From Mixophyes australis (Eukaryota; Chordata; Amphibia; Anura; Limnodynastidae), in the NCBI GenBank assembly GCA_036250195.1, contig JAVHZZ010000004.1:254216228-254280227 (forward strand): a stretch of 64,000 nt of DNA, written 5' to 3'. Position 1 is the first letter of the stretch; each line of letters starts with the position of its first letter. A model generated the notes under the pieces. It was not told where the DNA came from. It saw only the letters and a list, made by a program, of their open reading frames with translations, and ran no database searches. Of the stretch, positions 55,052-64,000 are shown piece by piece. The translations under genes were made by a program, and so were the position numbers.

Positions 55052-57039
55052 GTCACCACTGATGCTAATGGGACAAATATTGAATTTTTTTTGTCACGGA
55101 TGATGAAGCGTTTGAGGAACTAGACACCACAACATCAGGATTGGATATGACCCTCACAATCAGTCATGAGTCCATTAAATTACAGAAGAAGAAATCCACC
55201 TTTATACCAGACATGGCAATCTGTCCTCAGTTTAGAATCTATAAGGACCTTGTTTCTAAGGATTTAGATTCTCTCTACTTACAATCCAAATATTGATCTA
55301 ATAATAATAATCTCAATGGGGAGGAAATGTTGGCGTTAGAAGAAATTCAGGGGTGACATAATTGTAAATCATTCAGATAAGGGGGGAAATATTGTACTGT
55401 GGTCATGCCCAAAATATCTTAAAAAAGTCTATCGACAATTGGACAATACAGACTGCTATAAGCGTCTGATTTTTAATCCAACAATGTACTGATTAAGACT
55501 GATTATTTAAGACTGATCTAGATTTTCTCCGTGTCATTAATCCCAAAATACCTACATCTATATGCTACCCAAAATTCATAAAAATGAATTAGATCCTCCT
55601 GGGAGACCAATTGTTTTGAGGATGGGTAGCCTGACGGAGAATGCAAGTAAGTATATTGATACCCATCTTCGCAAATTTGTTACAAGTCTAGATTCTTATG
55701 TAAGGGACACCTTGGATGTATTAGCAAAATTTTACAACATCAATGTCAGCTCAACAATCAAGCTAGCATCACATGATGTTGAATCTTTATGCACCAACGT
55801 TTCTCATGAACAAGGTATTTCCTCAATATGACAAGAAAATCAGACCTCAGTGACTTCTTAATAAAATTGTTGAGGCTCGTTCTATCAAAAAACTGTTTTG
55901 TATTTGAAGATAAATTCTTCAAAGTCAGAGGGCCGACGATGGGTACATCTTGTGCGCCAACATATGCTAATTTTTTTCTGGAATGGTGGGAACGGGAGGT
56001 GGTGTTTCATGTGAAGAATGAGAAATTTACCAGTCATATAAGTGTTTGGCTAAGATATATAGATGACATCCTAGTACTCTGGGATGGTGAGGACACCCTA
56101 CTTCATGAATTCACAGCAATTTTGAATGATAATCCTTTAAATTTGAAATTGACATCTGAAAGACATGATAATGAGATTAATATTCTGGATCTCACAATTT
56201 CTAAAGCCCCAGATAGAAAACTTGCAACAAATGTCTATCATAAGAAGACGGCTATGAACAGTCTATTACACTTTACCAGCTCCCACTTTCCACCAGTCAT
56301 CAAAGGAATCTCTAATGGGGAATTATTAAAGGTGAAGCGTAACTGCTCCAAAGAAGAAACTTACTGAAAGAGATCTACAGAACTGAAAGAAAGATTATAT
56401 CATAGAGGATACAGTCATAAAGTTATCTGTAGAGCTAAGAGAGCCGTTAACAATAGGGACAGGGAAACTTTGATCTATAACTCTCAAAAACCTAAATCGA
56501 GAGACTCTAAGGTACTTCTAGTGGGAACATTCTGTGCTGAATGGAAAGACATCACTAAGATATTCCAGAAACATTAGAATATCCTGATAAAGGATGAAGA
56601 TTTGAAAAATGTCTTAGATAAAAAAAAATCCATAACCTGGAGAAGGGCTAAAAATCTCAAAGACCACTTGGTACATAGTTTTCTTTCTCTGGATATAAGA
56701 CAATTGGAAAGGAGATCATTTAGATTTTACAAGTGTGGACGTTGCAAAGTGTGCCAATACATGGTACAAGTTAAAGAGTATACAGATAAATACTCCAATG
56801 TTTGGAATATTAGTGTATTTTTGAATTGTGACTCCCTAAGAGTCATTTACTGCCTCACATGCCCATGTAAAATGAAATACGTAGGAATGACGAGTAGACC
56901 TTTTAAAAAACATGTATTGAATTACATCGGAAGCATAAGAAATGCAGAAGGATATAAGAACAACTTTAAACACATCACTATTGTAGCTAGACACTTATTG
57001 AGATGTCACAATAGTGACCATAGATCTCTTCAAGCCTAT
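55052..57039 (+). pseudogene. PLE2 reverse transcriptase and GIY-YIG endonuclease, broken frames
   Basis: After the insertion come the PDMAICPQ block, a HSDKGGNIVLW-type block with a frameshift, LPKIHKNELDPPGRPI and SYVRDTLDVL (55562-55831), then RT palm motifs 'MGTSCAPTYANFFLE' and 'WLRYIDDIL' (55828-56367), where YIDD is the catalytic box. Frame 56602-57054 has Cys-rich 'CGRCKVCQYM', 'YCLTCPCKMKYVGMTSRPFKKHV', matching the Penelope GIY-YIG endonuclease (Y-V-G and the following Arg). At least five stops or shifts are present. The last residues before 57040 are Penelope; beyond that the frame runs into the inserted LTR. Confidence 0.9.
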
Positions 57040-57300
57040 TGTCACGGGCACTAGGAGTTGCTTACCCGAGTTTCACCAGATGGAACTCTGCTAGAGAGGC
57101 GGGGTTATGGCACGCACCTCAAAGCAGGCAGGTGAATGATTGGAGTGACACAACAGCAGGAGAGTAGAGATAGTCTGAGGAAGTCAGCAACTTGCAGCTA
57201 TGGTTAGAGGAAAGTCAGCGACTTGGAGCAGTAAACTGGAGGCTGAAGATAATGTAGACACGAGGAGTGGACGTGGATAGGTGATGGTAGGTAAAGGAGG

Positions 57301-57605
57301 AGTCAGTGGTCTGCGTACAGCAAGTTGTACCACTGTAGTGATGGGAAGAATAGTACTGGTGCAGGTAGGTAGCAGGGTAGTCGGTGGTCTGCGTTCAGCA
57401 AGTTGTACCACCGCTATGGTGAGGAGTCTGGTCCAGGTGTAGGTAGGTAATAGGAGAGTCAGTGGTCTGCGTATAGCAAGTTGTACCACCGCTGTAATAG
57501 GAGGACTTGTCCAGATGCGGGTAGGTAGCAGGGAAGTCAGTGGTCTGCGTGCAGCAAGTTGTACCACTGCTGTGAGAAGGAATGAGGACTTGTCCAGGTG
57601 CAGGA
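57301..57605. repeat. 78-bp tandem array inside the LTR
   Basis: 'agtcagtggtctgcgt' units start at 57301, 57379, 57457 and 57535, exactly 78 bp apart, each with 'agcaagttgtaccac'. Confidence 0.95.
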
Positions 57606-58021
57606 GAGTGAAGTTGAAAGGCAAACTGTGACTGTATGGAAACAGCGCGAGTAGAGCAATGTCTTGTGAGGCAGAGATGGAAGGCACAATGAATAGTCTG
57701 TATGGAGTAGATGCCTTGCAGGGAGGAGAAGCTGGTCACAGCAGATATGCACAAAAACGCTAAGTAGTAGCGTGAGGAGATATCGTAGCTTGAGTGAAAG
57801 CTTGTCCTAAATGAAGCAATGCAGTAACACAGTCTATATGGGTACTTGTACCCTGTGCAGCAAACAACAATGGATACAACTGGTATGCGAGCAATAGGCA
57901 ATAGTCAATAGTCAGTAGAGCATACCCAGTTGTGTAGATCCGGAATCAGCTGAGAAGTGAAGCATTGTAGCAGTATGGGAACCGCCGCTGAGTTGAGCAG
58001 GGAGCAGCGTGGAAGCTGAAG

Positions 58022-58313
58022 CACGAGTAGAGCTGGAAGCAGTTTGGAAACTGCACACAGGAGTAGAGCTGGAAGCAGTTTGGAAACTGCACACAGGAGT
58101 AGAGCTGGAAGCAGTTTGGAAACTGCACACAGGAGTAGAGCTGGAAGCAGTTTGGAAACTGCACACAGGAGTAGAGCTGGAAGCAGTTTGGAAACTGCAC
58201 ACAGGAGTAGAGCTGGAAGCAGTTTGGAAACTGCACACAGGAGTAGAGCTGGAAGCAGTTTGGAAACTGCACACAGGAGTAGAGCTGGAAGCAGTTTGGA
58301 AACTGCACACACC
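58022..58313. repeat. 36-bp tandem array inside the LTR
   Basis: Eight almost identical 36-bp units ('ctggaagcagtttggaaact' ... 'gcacacaggagtagag'). Since 36 is divisible by three, all reading frames stay open and give repetitive frames of 105-135 aa on both strands. These are not genes. Confidence 0.97.
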
Positions 58314-58554
58314 TTTAGAAGTTCACTGGGAGTGAGACTTCAAGATCAGGCCACTACCTAAGGCTGCAGGTGCCTTAAGTAGGGAGGGGTGATTGATCCA
58401 TCAATCACATTAGTGGTCAGGTGTAGTTGTTAAAGGGACCTGCGCATGCCCAGTGCGACAGGATGGCGGATGGCCGCGGTTCCACACAGGTGTGAGCGGG
58501 AGAGATGGAGAACCATGTACCAGAGTGGAGGCACTCACACTCCGGTGAGTGACA

Positions 58555-58680
58555 CCTATGCAATGGAACAGGTCAATATGGGCATCAGACGGTGTGACCT
58601 CCAGTTAGAACTTATGAAAAGGGAGACCAAAAAGATATTCTTGATGGGAAGTCTAACACCCCCCCCATGAATGAGCATAA
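58555..58680 (+). pseudogene. PLE2 ORF C-terminal end
   Basis: After the LTR the frame resumes with 'MKRETKKIFLMGSLTPPPMNEH', matching the usual Penelope C-terminus (KRE..WI..L.TL.P.GLNE type). With 55052-57039 it completes the coding order of PLE2. It is interrupted and inactive. Confidence 0.7.
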
Positions 58681-59480
58681 TAACTGTATGGTGTTTCTAT
58701 AGGAAGACATTAGCTCTGATGAAGCATTAACTATAAGAACAATCATAAAAAATAAGATGTGTGTTTATTTCTAGTGTACATATATTTTTTATATAATGAT
58801 GGTCATCATTGTTTTGATCAATAATACGTGTTAATTACCTAGTAATTTAAAAATACAATAAAAACAAATACAAAGTTATACTAATAATAAGAAAATTAAA
58901 AATTAAAAAAACAATAAATTATAAATGATAAACAAATAATCAAAACTAATAACAAATAACAAAAAATGCAAAATAAAAAAAATTAAATATATAAAATATT
59001 AATAATTATTTAAATATGTTTTGTGAAAATTGCACCATTTGTAATTAAATAAACTTCATTTAATTTTTAATATTATTAAAGGTTATGGTTTTTTTAGGTT
59101 ATGGTTATTAATCATACCTTCCCATGGTTAAAGATATTCAGTATTAGAAAATATATTAAGTTTGTGTATCATCACAATCCTTTCACTTGATTTAGCATTA
59201 TAATATGCTTCTTGAATCTTCCCAATCACATGACTTTATTGTCTTTATTGACATCGTAAATCACTTTATTTGTCATAATACTACGCACACCATTCTATAT
59301 TTTAATTTTTCACAGTTAATTATTGTTTTACGTGTTATTTGTTTTCCAGTGGCATATTTTACATCTATTACATATACTGAAACATCAATGTTTCTGTGGG
59401 AATTTATATATATTTTTTACAGTTTGTTTTTCTCTTTATACCATATACTTACCTTTAAGAATCCCTGTGAGTGATTAAAG
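58681..59480. other. PLE2 AT-rich 3' untranslated region
   Basis: Very AT-rich DNA with no supported gene. 'ctctgatgaagc' at 58708-58719 matches the CUGAUGA core of a hammerhead but has no partner GAAA stem nearby. Confidence 0.6.
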
Positions 59481-59810
59481 ACACATCAATTGCTATGTTA
59501 TACTGATCAAACTATAATTTGTAACTGTGACGCGTTCATTTTGCCCACAACACAGCCTGAATGTAAACAAAAGAATCTTATCCAATGAAAACAATTCAGA
59601 AGGTGGGATCTGACTTTTGACTGGCTGAATTAACAATCAAGCTCATGAATGGTGACATGACCAGAGATCGATGATGCCACATGGATTGATATTATTATGT
59701 GATCCAATGAGGGAACGTTACTAACAAACATCTCCAAGCAGGGGTGATTATTAATGAAGGAGGCGCATCTGAGAACCGTAAAAAGCCGGCAAATTCTACC
59801 CTTCGGTTAG

Positions 59811-59847
59811 CCTTGACAAAAAGCACTAGCGAAACGCGCGTTGGCGG
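59811..59847 (+). ncRNA. Hammerhead-like ribozyme motif of PLE2
   Basis: GCC-TTGACAA-AAAGC-acta-GC-GAAAC-GCGC-GTT-GGC: the same plan as PLE1 3126-3161, with the core again TTGANAA, stem I GCC/GGC and a GTT cleavage triplet. Two diverged elements keep the plan while loop and neighbouring bases vary. Stem II is weak in both, so cleavage is unproven. Confidence 0.45.
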
Positions 59848-60129
59848 AATGCCAAGTTCACTACTCTTACTGTCAATATATGCTTCAAATATAATTCTCT
59901 TGTAACCTGCTTTTATTTTATGATCAGTACTGAGCATCTGTGTGAGTGCAGTCAGTGTGAATGGACTTACATGTATGAATGTTTCCTAAGGGCTAGAAAT
60001 ATATGTAGCTAATTCCTTTAATAGGAGAATTTATTATTCATTTATTAACATACTGAGTATAAGTATCCTACACAATATAGAACCTATGAAGGGGAACATG
60101 TAGGAGGAATCTCTAAGGAAGAAAGGGCA

Positions 60130-60835
60130 GTGAATGACATTAAGCTGCTAATCTTAGGTGATTACCAATACTATAGCATAATAGCTGGCTATACTTATAA
60201 ACACAACAGTGAAGGGCTTTTTCAATCAGCATCTCTATCACTTGTAAGTGGAGGATTTAAAATGGGTGGATTTAACCCCTTAAGGATGCAAACCAATCAA
60301 AGCCAGTGTATATCAGGATGTAGTAATCCCTATATAGGAAAAGAAAAATAAGCAGCTACACTTGCTATTAGGATATCATCAGGAGTCCAATATAGGGTAT
60401 TTCTCTTATATGATAGTAATTGAACATACAACCTTTATACAAATTATGCAAACGAACACGTGGATGGAAAAACTTTAATTGAATATTCAAGCATTTAATG
60501 AAATATATGGAATATTATCATTTTAAAGGTGTCTTGAATAAATATCAAAAGATCATTAGTTTATTACGGAATTTTAGGGAGTAGAAACGTGGTCAGCAGC
60601 TTCCAGCTGCCATTTTAACAGTTGTCATATACTCTGGATATTAAACTCTACTCAACTTTTTTTATATTTCGCTAGGTGATTTTACTGAAATAAACAAGCT
60701 TTTCAGTACATTTTAATGAATATCAATAAAGCTGTAATGCATATTTTGTGCAATTCAATATATAGGTCTTGGAGTGCCCAGAGTTGACACATTTTCTCTT
60801 TCCCTTGACACTCCTAACAGTTTGAGAGTATCTTA
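60130..60835 (+). repeat. PLE2 3' terminal repeat
   Basis: The end, around 60650-60800 (gctaggtgatt...ttttaatgaatatcaataaa...ttggagtgccc), aligns with PLE1 7030-7130. The more 5' part is diverged. No target duplication was established. Confidence 0.6.
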
Positions 60836-60874
60836 GACTTGCAGCCATTTATGCCTGGATAGGCGCTATATAAG

Positions 60875-61697
60875 TGTTATGAGCATTTTGTCGCTATCCA
60901 ATAACGATTGTCGAATCTCGATTTGTGTTTCCAACGCACAAAGATTTATTCTCAAAAAGTAGCAGAATATATTCAAGGGAAATAATAATAAGTACAGCCG
61001 TTACTTATCGCAGGCGCTCTGGATCCAGTGAACAGTCATTCAGTCCTGAAGTCTGTGGACAAGATGTCTGAACGCTAGATGAGGAGCTGCTGCTTATATA
61101 CACACAGAGATACAGTTAACAAGGCAGATGGTATAGCTTGCTTCTATTGGTCCAGGTTTCAGGAAGGCCCAGGGGGTTGTCGATCATTGGCTAGTTCAAC
61201 CTAAAGAATCCAAAGGTGGGGGTCATCTCTCCAGGGGATATGCTCCGATCTTCCCGCCAAGATTCATAGTCTTAATAGTCCATAATTCCCTAACATTAAT
61301 AACTTGCGTATGCACTCTGCGATCCCTTCGCAGAGTGAACCAGACAGTCGCAAATGTAAAGGGGATTAATATGATACCACACATGACATGTTTCCTTCAA
61401 CCTGTACCATATGTTTTACTGATATGCATATAACTTATAATATTACACATAAACACTACTATATTTCGACATAAATAACTATGTGTTGCAACTACCATTA
61501 ATGTGTACTATTTTAGAAATATGTGTGTTGGTGCGAATGTATGTAAAAGCGTAAATACTGTTGTTGCCACTTGTTGCGGCTGCGTACGCCCTTCCATGCC
61601 GTAGCGTGCCATACGCATCTTTTCAGACAAAGACAACCAAGTTTGCTCGATTTTAATTGAAATGACTTTATCCAATTTGCTGACTTTGACAGTTCCA
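60875..61697 (-). repeat. ERV 3' LTR
   Basis: About 823 bp on the minus strand, starting TGGAACTGTC directly after the AAAGGG tract and ending CATAACA. It has a TATATAAGC box (about 61093-61101) and an AATAAA signal (60945-60950), giving a clear U3-R-U5 order. It aligns with the plus-strand solo LTR at 39339. Confidence 0.85.
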
Positions 61698-61706
61698 CCC
61701 TTTGAT
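61698..61706 (-). promoter_or_regulatory. ERV polypurine tract
   Basis: ATCAAAGGG lies immediately before the LTR start on the minus strand and is the expected plus-strand DNA primer site. Confidence 0.7.
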
Positions 61707-61823
61707 AGTGTAATAAACTATCACCTAATCACCGTTTCAAGTTCAGGGTTATACAACACTTCTTCACAGACCATGATTTCGGTATCTGGCACCACCCTTT
61801 CAGTCTCGTTCTCAGTGTTTCTC

Positions 61824-63510
61824 CTAGAAGACTGTTTTCCACACTTCAACACAGTAGGAACACCTTTCACATAAACCAATTGCTAAGATGACATCCATTA
61901 TGAGGAGAAGGAGCTTACCTACACTAGCAACCATTTCCTGTACCCATTCCCCCAGACCAGAGAACCATTTCAGAGGATTCAACCAAGAGAACCATCCTGT
62001 GACCTTTTCCCCGATCTCATATAACGAAGAATTATGGTTCCTTCGAAATTCCCATTTCAGTTGCAGAATTTCATCCATCTTCCGGTCTATAACCTCCTTA
62101 GGGTCATCCGTATTATTGGTGATGCACGAGCAACATTTGACACCAAACTGGGTGGCCAACGTCACACAGTACCCACCAGTAATAGAGGTGAGATAATTTA
62201 ATACCAGTCTATGTTGCACCAACTCCTTCTTGTACGCTTGTAGCTCCCTTCCAGTATACCTGAAAGTGTCATCATACATCTCGGTGATATTGTCTATCAA
62301 TTTAGCTAGGTCTTGTATATATTTAAAGTTTAATGTTCCCCGAGCGGTCTTGGTGAGATCTAGAGCAACCATAACTTGAAAACCAGCGGTTTCACTAATC
62401 AATTTTGTAGCTATGGGTTCCTCACCAGGAGTCATATTTCTCTTGCCACGTTGTTCATACTGTGTGTGTATGTATGGTGGTGATGTAGTCTTGTGAATAC
62501 CAACCATTTCTTCACGAGTAATAGTCATGATTTCAGGAACCAGTTTAGCTAAGAAACACAAGCCCTTGGAACTCGGAGTCACCCAGGAATAAGATTTCCT
62601 CCCACACACAAAGTACACATCATCAGGGAGAACATAAGGAACAGTATGCCCATTAATTATATCACACAGGGTTTTGATAAAACTACCCATGCCTAGTGTC
62701 TCCATTGGCTCAAGACACGTGTCAGCATGGATGACATTCTTACAATTACCTATAGAGACTTTTCCAATGGATACTTTCTTATGTTTGGTTATACGCCCTA
62801 ATTTGTGACTTCCATCAACATTCCTGCCTATTGGTGACCTTTAAGTCTCCCTCCAAAATGAGCGTGGCGAGCCATTGTCTGATCTGATAGGTCAGCTTCC
62901 CAATTCTCCAGACGCTTTGCATGAGAGATAGTTAGGCACAGCAAAGATCTGTCTACAGAGTATTGTCGAAGCCTCATACTAGGGGACCTAGTGTTATTGT
63001 ACCTCCCTTCTATGGGCCTCCCACCCCTCATCTCAAGTACATCGGAGATGTTTAAAGGGAATGGCACTAGTCCTATGTTATGCTGCCCCTGCGGCACGTG
63101 AGAACACACCCAGCACTCGGTTTGGTTTACCACCTTACCCACCAGGGAGTGATAATCCTCCAAAGGATGCCCGCCCACATTCAGATTACCGGTGGACTGG
63201 CATCGCTGGATGCATCTCTCTTCAACTAGGGAGTCACAGAACTTGCAGATACAATACTCATCAGACAATAGCCCATCACACTGTCTCCGAGTTCCTGAGC
63301 TAGCAGACCTTTTCATAACCCCTGGACCAAGCTTGATAATGGGCTGCTCTGAGTACTCTAGTCATTTTTCCTCGATCTCCATCTCATCCGTATCACTGCC
63401 AGAACCTTCCTCTGTCCTCCATCCTCCTTCACAAAAATAGAATGTCCTAGAAAAAGTAAAAACAAGGAAAATCCTGGAACAATAGCCAACAGCCAGTGTC
63501 CAATTGTGGA
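61824..63510 (-). pseudogene. ERV envelope glycoprotein gene, frameshifted
   Basis: A hydrophobic leader lies near 63.45-63.51 kb. The surface part is in frame 62828-63316, with NQTECWVC (a CWxC motif) and several N-glycosylation sites. After stops and a phase change near 62.71-62.83 kb, the 293-aa frame 61824-62705 covers the rest, including a conserved LNYLTSITGGYC segment followed by a CC pair (fusion-subunit disulphide region), a Trp-rich juxtamembrane stretch, a hydrophobic membrane anchor (about 25 residues) and a short cytoplasmic tail. Env mediates entry in exogenous relatives. This copy has at least one break between the two frames. Ten residues separate the first Cys from the CC pair. 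Confidence 0.8.
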
Positions 63511-63586
63511 ATAAAAACCGCCACTCCATCGCTGGAAAGATAGTTCTGATGCAACGTCTCTGGTTCAGGTGTCTTGACTGCAGGCT

Positions 63587-64000
63587 TTAGGTCTCCCGAA
63601 ACAGATTGACGAGTGACAGATCTGTGTCGTCGGTCTCAGTTTTATCTCGCACTTTCTCCGGATTACTGACTCTCCTGCAGTGGGTGGAATGGACCCAAGT
63701 GTTTCTCTCTGCAACCTTCAGTGATGTAGTACTGGTCAGCAGCACTTGGTACGGGCCTTCCCAACGGTCTGTTATACAACCTGAACGTAAGAAATTGCAG
63801 ATCATAACATAGTCCCCAGGTTCAACATCATGGCAGTTCGTTTCTGGCATACCAGGTGACAGCATTTTGAGTTTTTGCTGTTGTTGTTTCAGCTCTCTGC
63901 TCATTTGTATAAGATATTGCACAGTCACTTCATTATTACACTTCAAGTCGTCTTGCGGACTCACGATCAAATGAGGTTGTCGGCCGAACAGTATCTCAAA
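63587..64000 (-). CDS. pol: ERV pol, integrase C-terminal domain (partial)
   Basis: A minus-strand frame is open from the window edge to the stop at 63587. It begins FEILFGRQPHLIV, a block found near the end of class I retroviral integrases, passes through a coiled-coil-like Gln/Lys stretch, and reaches PGDYVMI...DRWEGPYQVLLTSTTSLKV and WVHSTHCRRV, the SH3-like C-terminal DNA-binding domain. The tail is acidic. The catalytic core lies beyond the window. It is intact as far as seen. env starts shortly downstream, as is usual for simple retroviruses. Confidence 0.85.
   Translation of the reverse strand, partial: FEILFGRQPHLIVSPQDDLKCNNEVTVQYLIQMSRELKQQQQKLKMLSPGMPETNCHDVEPGDYVMICNFLRSGCITDRWEGPYQVLLTSTTSLKVAERNTWVHSTHCRRVSNPEKVRDKTETDDTDLSLVNLFRET

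Larger units (their letters stand above)
57040..58554. repeat. 1.5-kb solo LTR with two internal tandem arrays
   Basis: TGTCACGGGC...GTGAGTGACA, flanked by cctat on both sides (57035-57039, 58555-58559). It separates the Penelope endonuclease from its last residues. There is no coding content. The long frames on both strands follow from tandem repeats. TGTCAC ends and the 5-bp duplication point to an LTR, probably Ty3/gypsy; it is unusually long. Confidence 0.8.
54163..60835 (+). mobile_element. PLE2: Penelope-like element with two LTR-element insertions
   Basis: It is 5'-truncated at an (AT)n run. Its coding blocks align with PLE1 and extend beyond it: 54163-54375, 55052-57039 and 58555-58675. 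Two insertions with exact 5-bp duplications split it (54376-55051, 57040-58554). The 3' part is AT-rich and ends in a terminal repeat like that of PLE1 (hammerhead-like motif at 59811, 'aatgaatatcaataaa' at 60715). It is the only copy here that keeps RT palm and GIY-YIG blocks, in broken frames. Confidence 0.85.
60875..64000 (-). mobile_element. Endogenous retrovirus, 3' half (pol end, env, LTR)
   Basis: A minus-strand provirus runs off the right edge of the window. In order it shows the integrase C-terminus (64000-63587), env (about 63510-61824), a polypurine tract (about 61706-61698) and the 3' LTR (61697-60875). The integrase and env motifs resemble class I (gamma/epsilon-like) vertebrate retroviruses. 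env is frameshifted, so this copy is defective at least there. The same LTR family occurs at 39339-40167 and 7487-7585. Confidence 0.85.

Noticed and set aside
57184..57901. Minus-strand frames of 167-168 aa
   Set aside because: They lie in the LTR with 78-bp repeats (78 is divisible by three). Composition is repetitive and no domain is visible.
57905..58361. Repetitive protein frames of 105-135 aa on both strands
   Set aside because: All come from a 36-bp tandem unit whose length is divisible by three, so several frames stay open by arithmetic.
58705..58735. Canonical CUGAUGA hammerhead core in PLE2
   Set aside because: No GAAA or closing stem II is found within a plausible distance, so it is probably chance.

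Overview
The window looks like repeat-dense intergenic DNA from a large vertebrate genome, most likely an anuran amphibian. This rests on the mix of elements: GIY-YIG Penelope-like elements, L2 and CR1 LINEs, BED-finger hAT transposons, Tc1, chromodomain Ty3/gypsy elements, a class I-like endogenous retrovirus and an L2-tailed tRNA SINE. The species cannot be named from sequence alone. I found no convincing host exon, no RNA gene and no prokaryotic feature. Every long reading frame that I can explain belongs to a mobile element.

Layout. 1-7480: a minus-strand hAT relic (hAT-A) split by an L2 3' end (286-758) and by a 5.7-kb Penelope-like element (PLE1, 1441-7147) that opens with a 1.5-kb near-perfect inverted repeat. 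7481-10396: an LTR scrap, a hairpin and a palindromic MITE. 10397-13626: hAT-C, a deleted copy with an 8-bp target duplication. 13640-19588: an L2 relic, a ZMYM1-like hAT relic, a truncated chromovirus and a solo LTR. 19594-23758: mostly unassigned, with one MITE. 23766-33298: hAT-B, a full-length 9.5-kb hAT whose transposase is broken by one frameshift and preceded by fifty-two 100-bp tandem repeats. 33405-34389: a MITE holding a SINE. 34818-37395: an L2 relic. 39339-40167: a solo ERV LTR. 40355-44279: hAT-D, whose transposase is inverted relative to its ends. 44298-45850: a second non-autonomous hAT holding a solo LTR. 47328-48555: Tc1. 49405-50256: an L2 3' end. About 50470-53685: a nearly intact CR1. 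54163-60835: PLE2, broken by two LTR-element insertions. 60875-64000: the 3' half of a minus-strand retrovirus (pol end, env, LTR), running off the window.

The most unusual part is the hAT family (A-D). Copies B, C and D share a core promoter inside the 5' end: a box around a CTCGCGAGATCCGAC motif followed by a TATA-like element. B and C place a tandem array between that promoter and the transposase, with a different unit sequence in each (100 bp, 52 bp); D has a 112-bp array in the same terminal zone. In B the array has nested higher-order structure (100 bp, 600 bp, 2000 bp). In D, and apparently in A, the transposase segment is flipped relative to the termini, so the D promoter and array point into the antisense strand of the transposase.

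The two Penelope elements share a hammerhead-like motif. Its C3 and G8 positions are both changed, to U and A, which would keep the C3-G8 pair. In PLE1 one arm of the giant inverted repeat stops about four bases from the predicted cleavage position. Several target-site duplications were read directly and fix the order of nesting.
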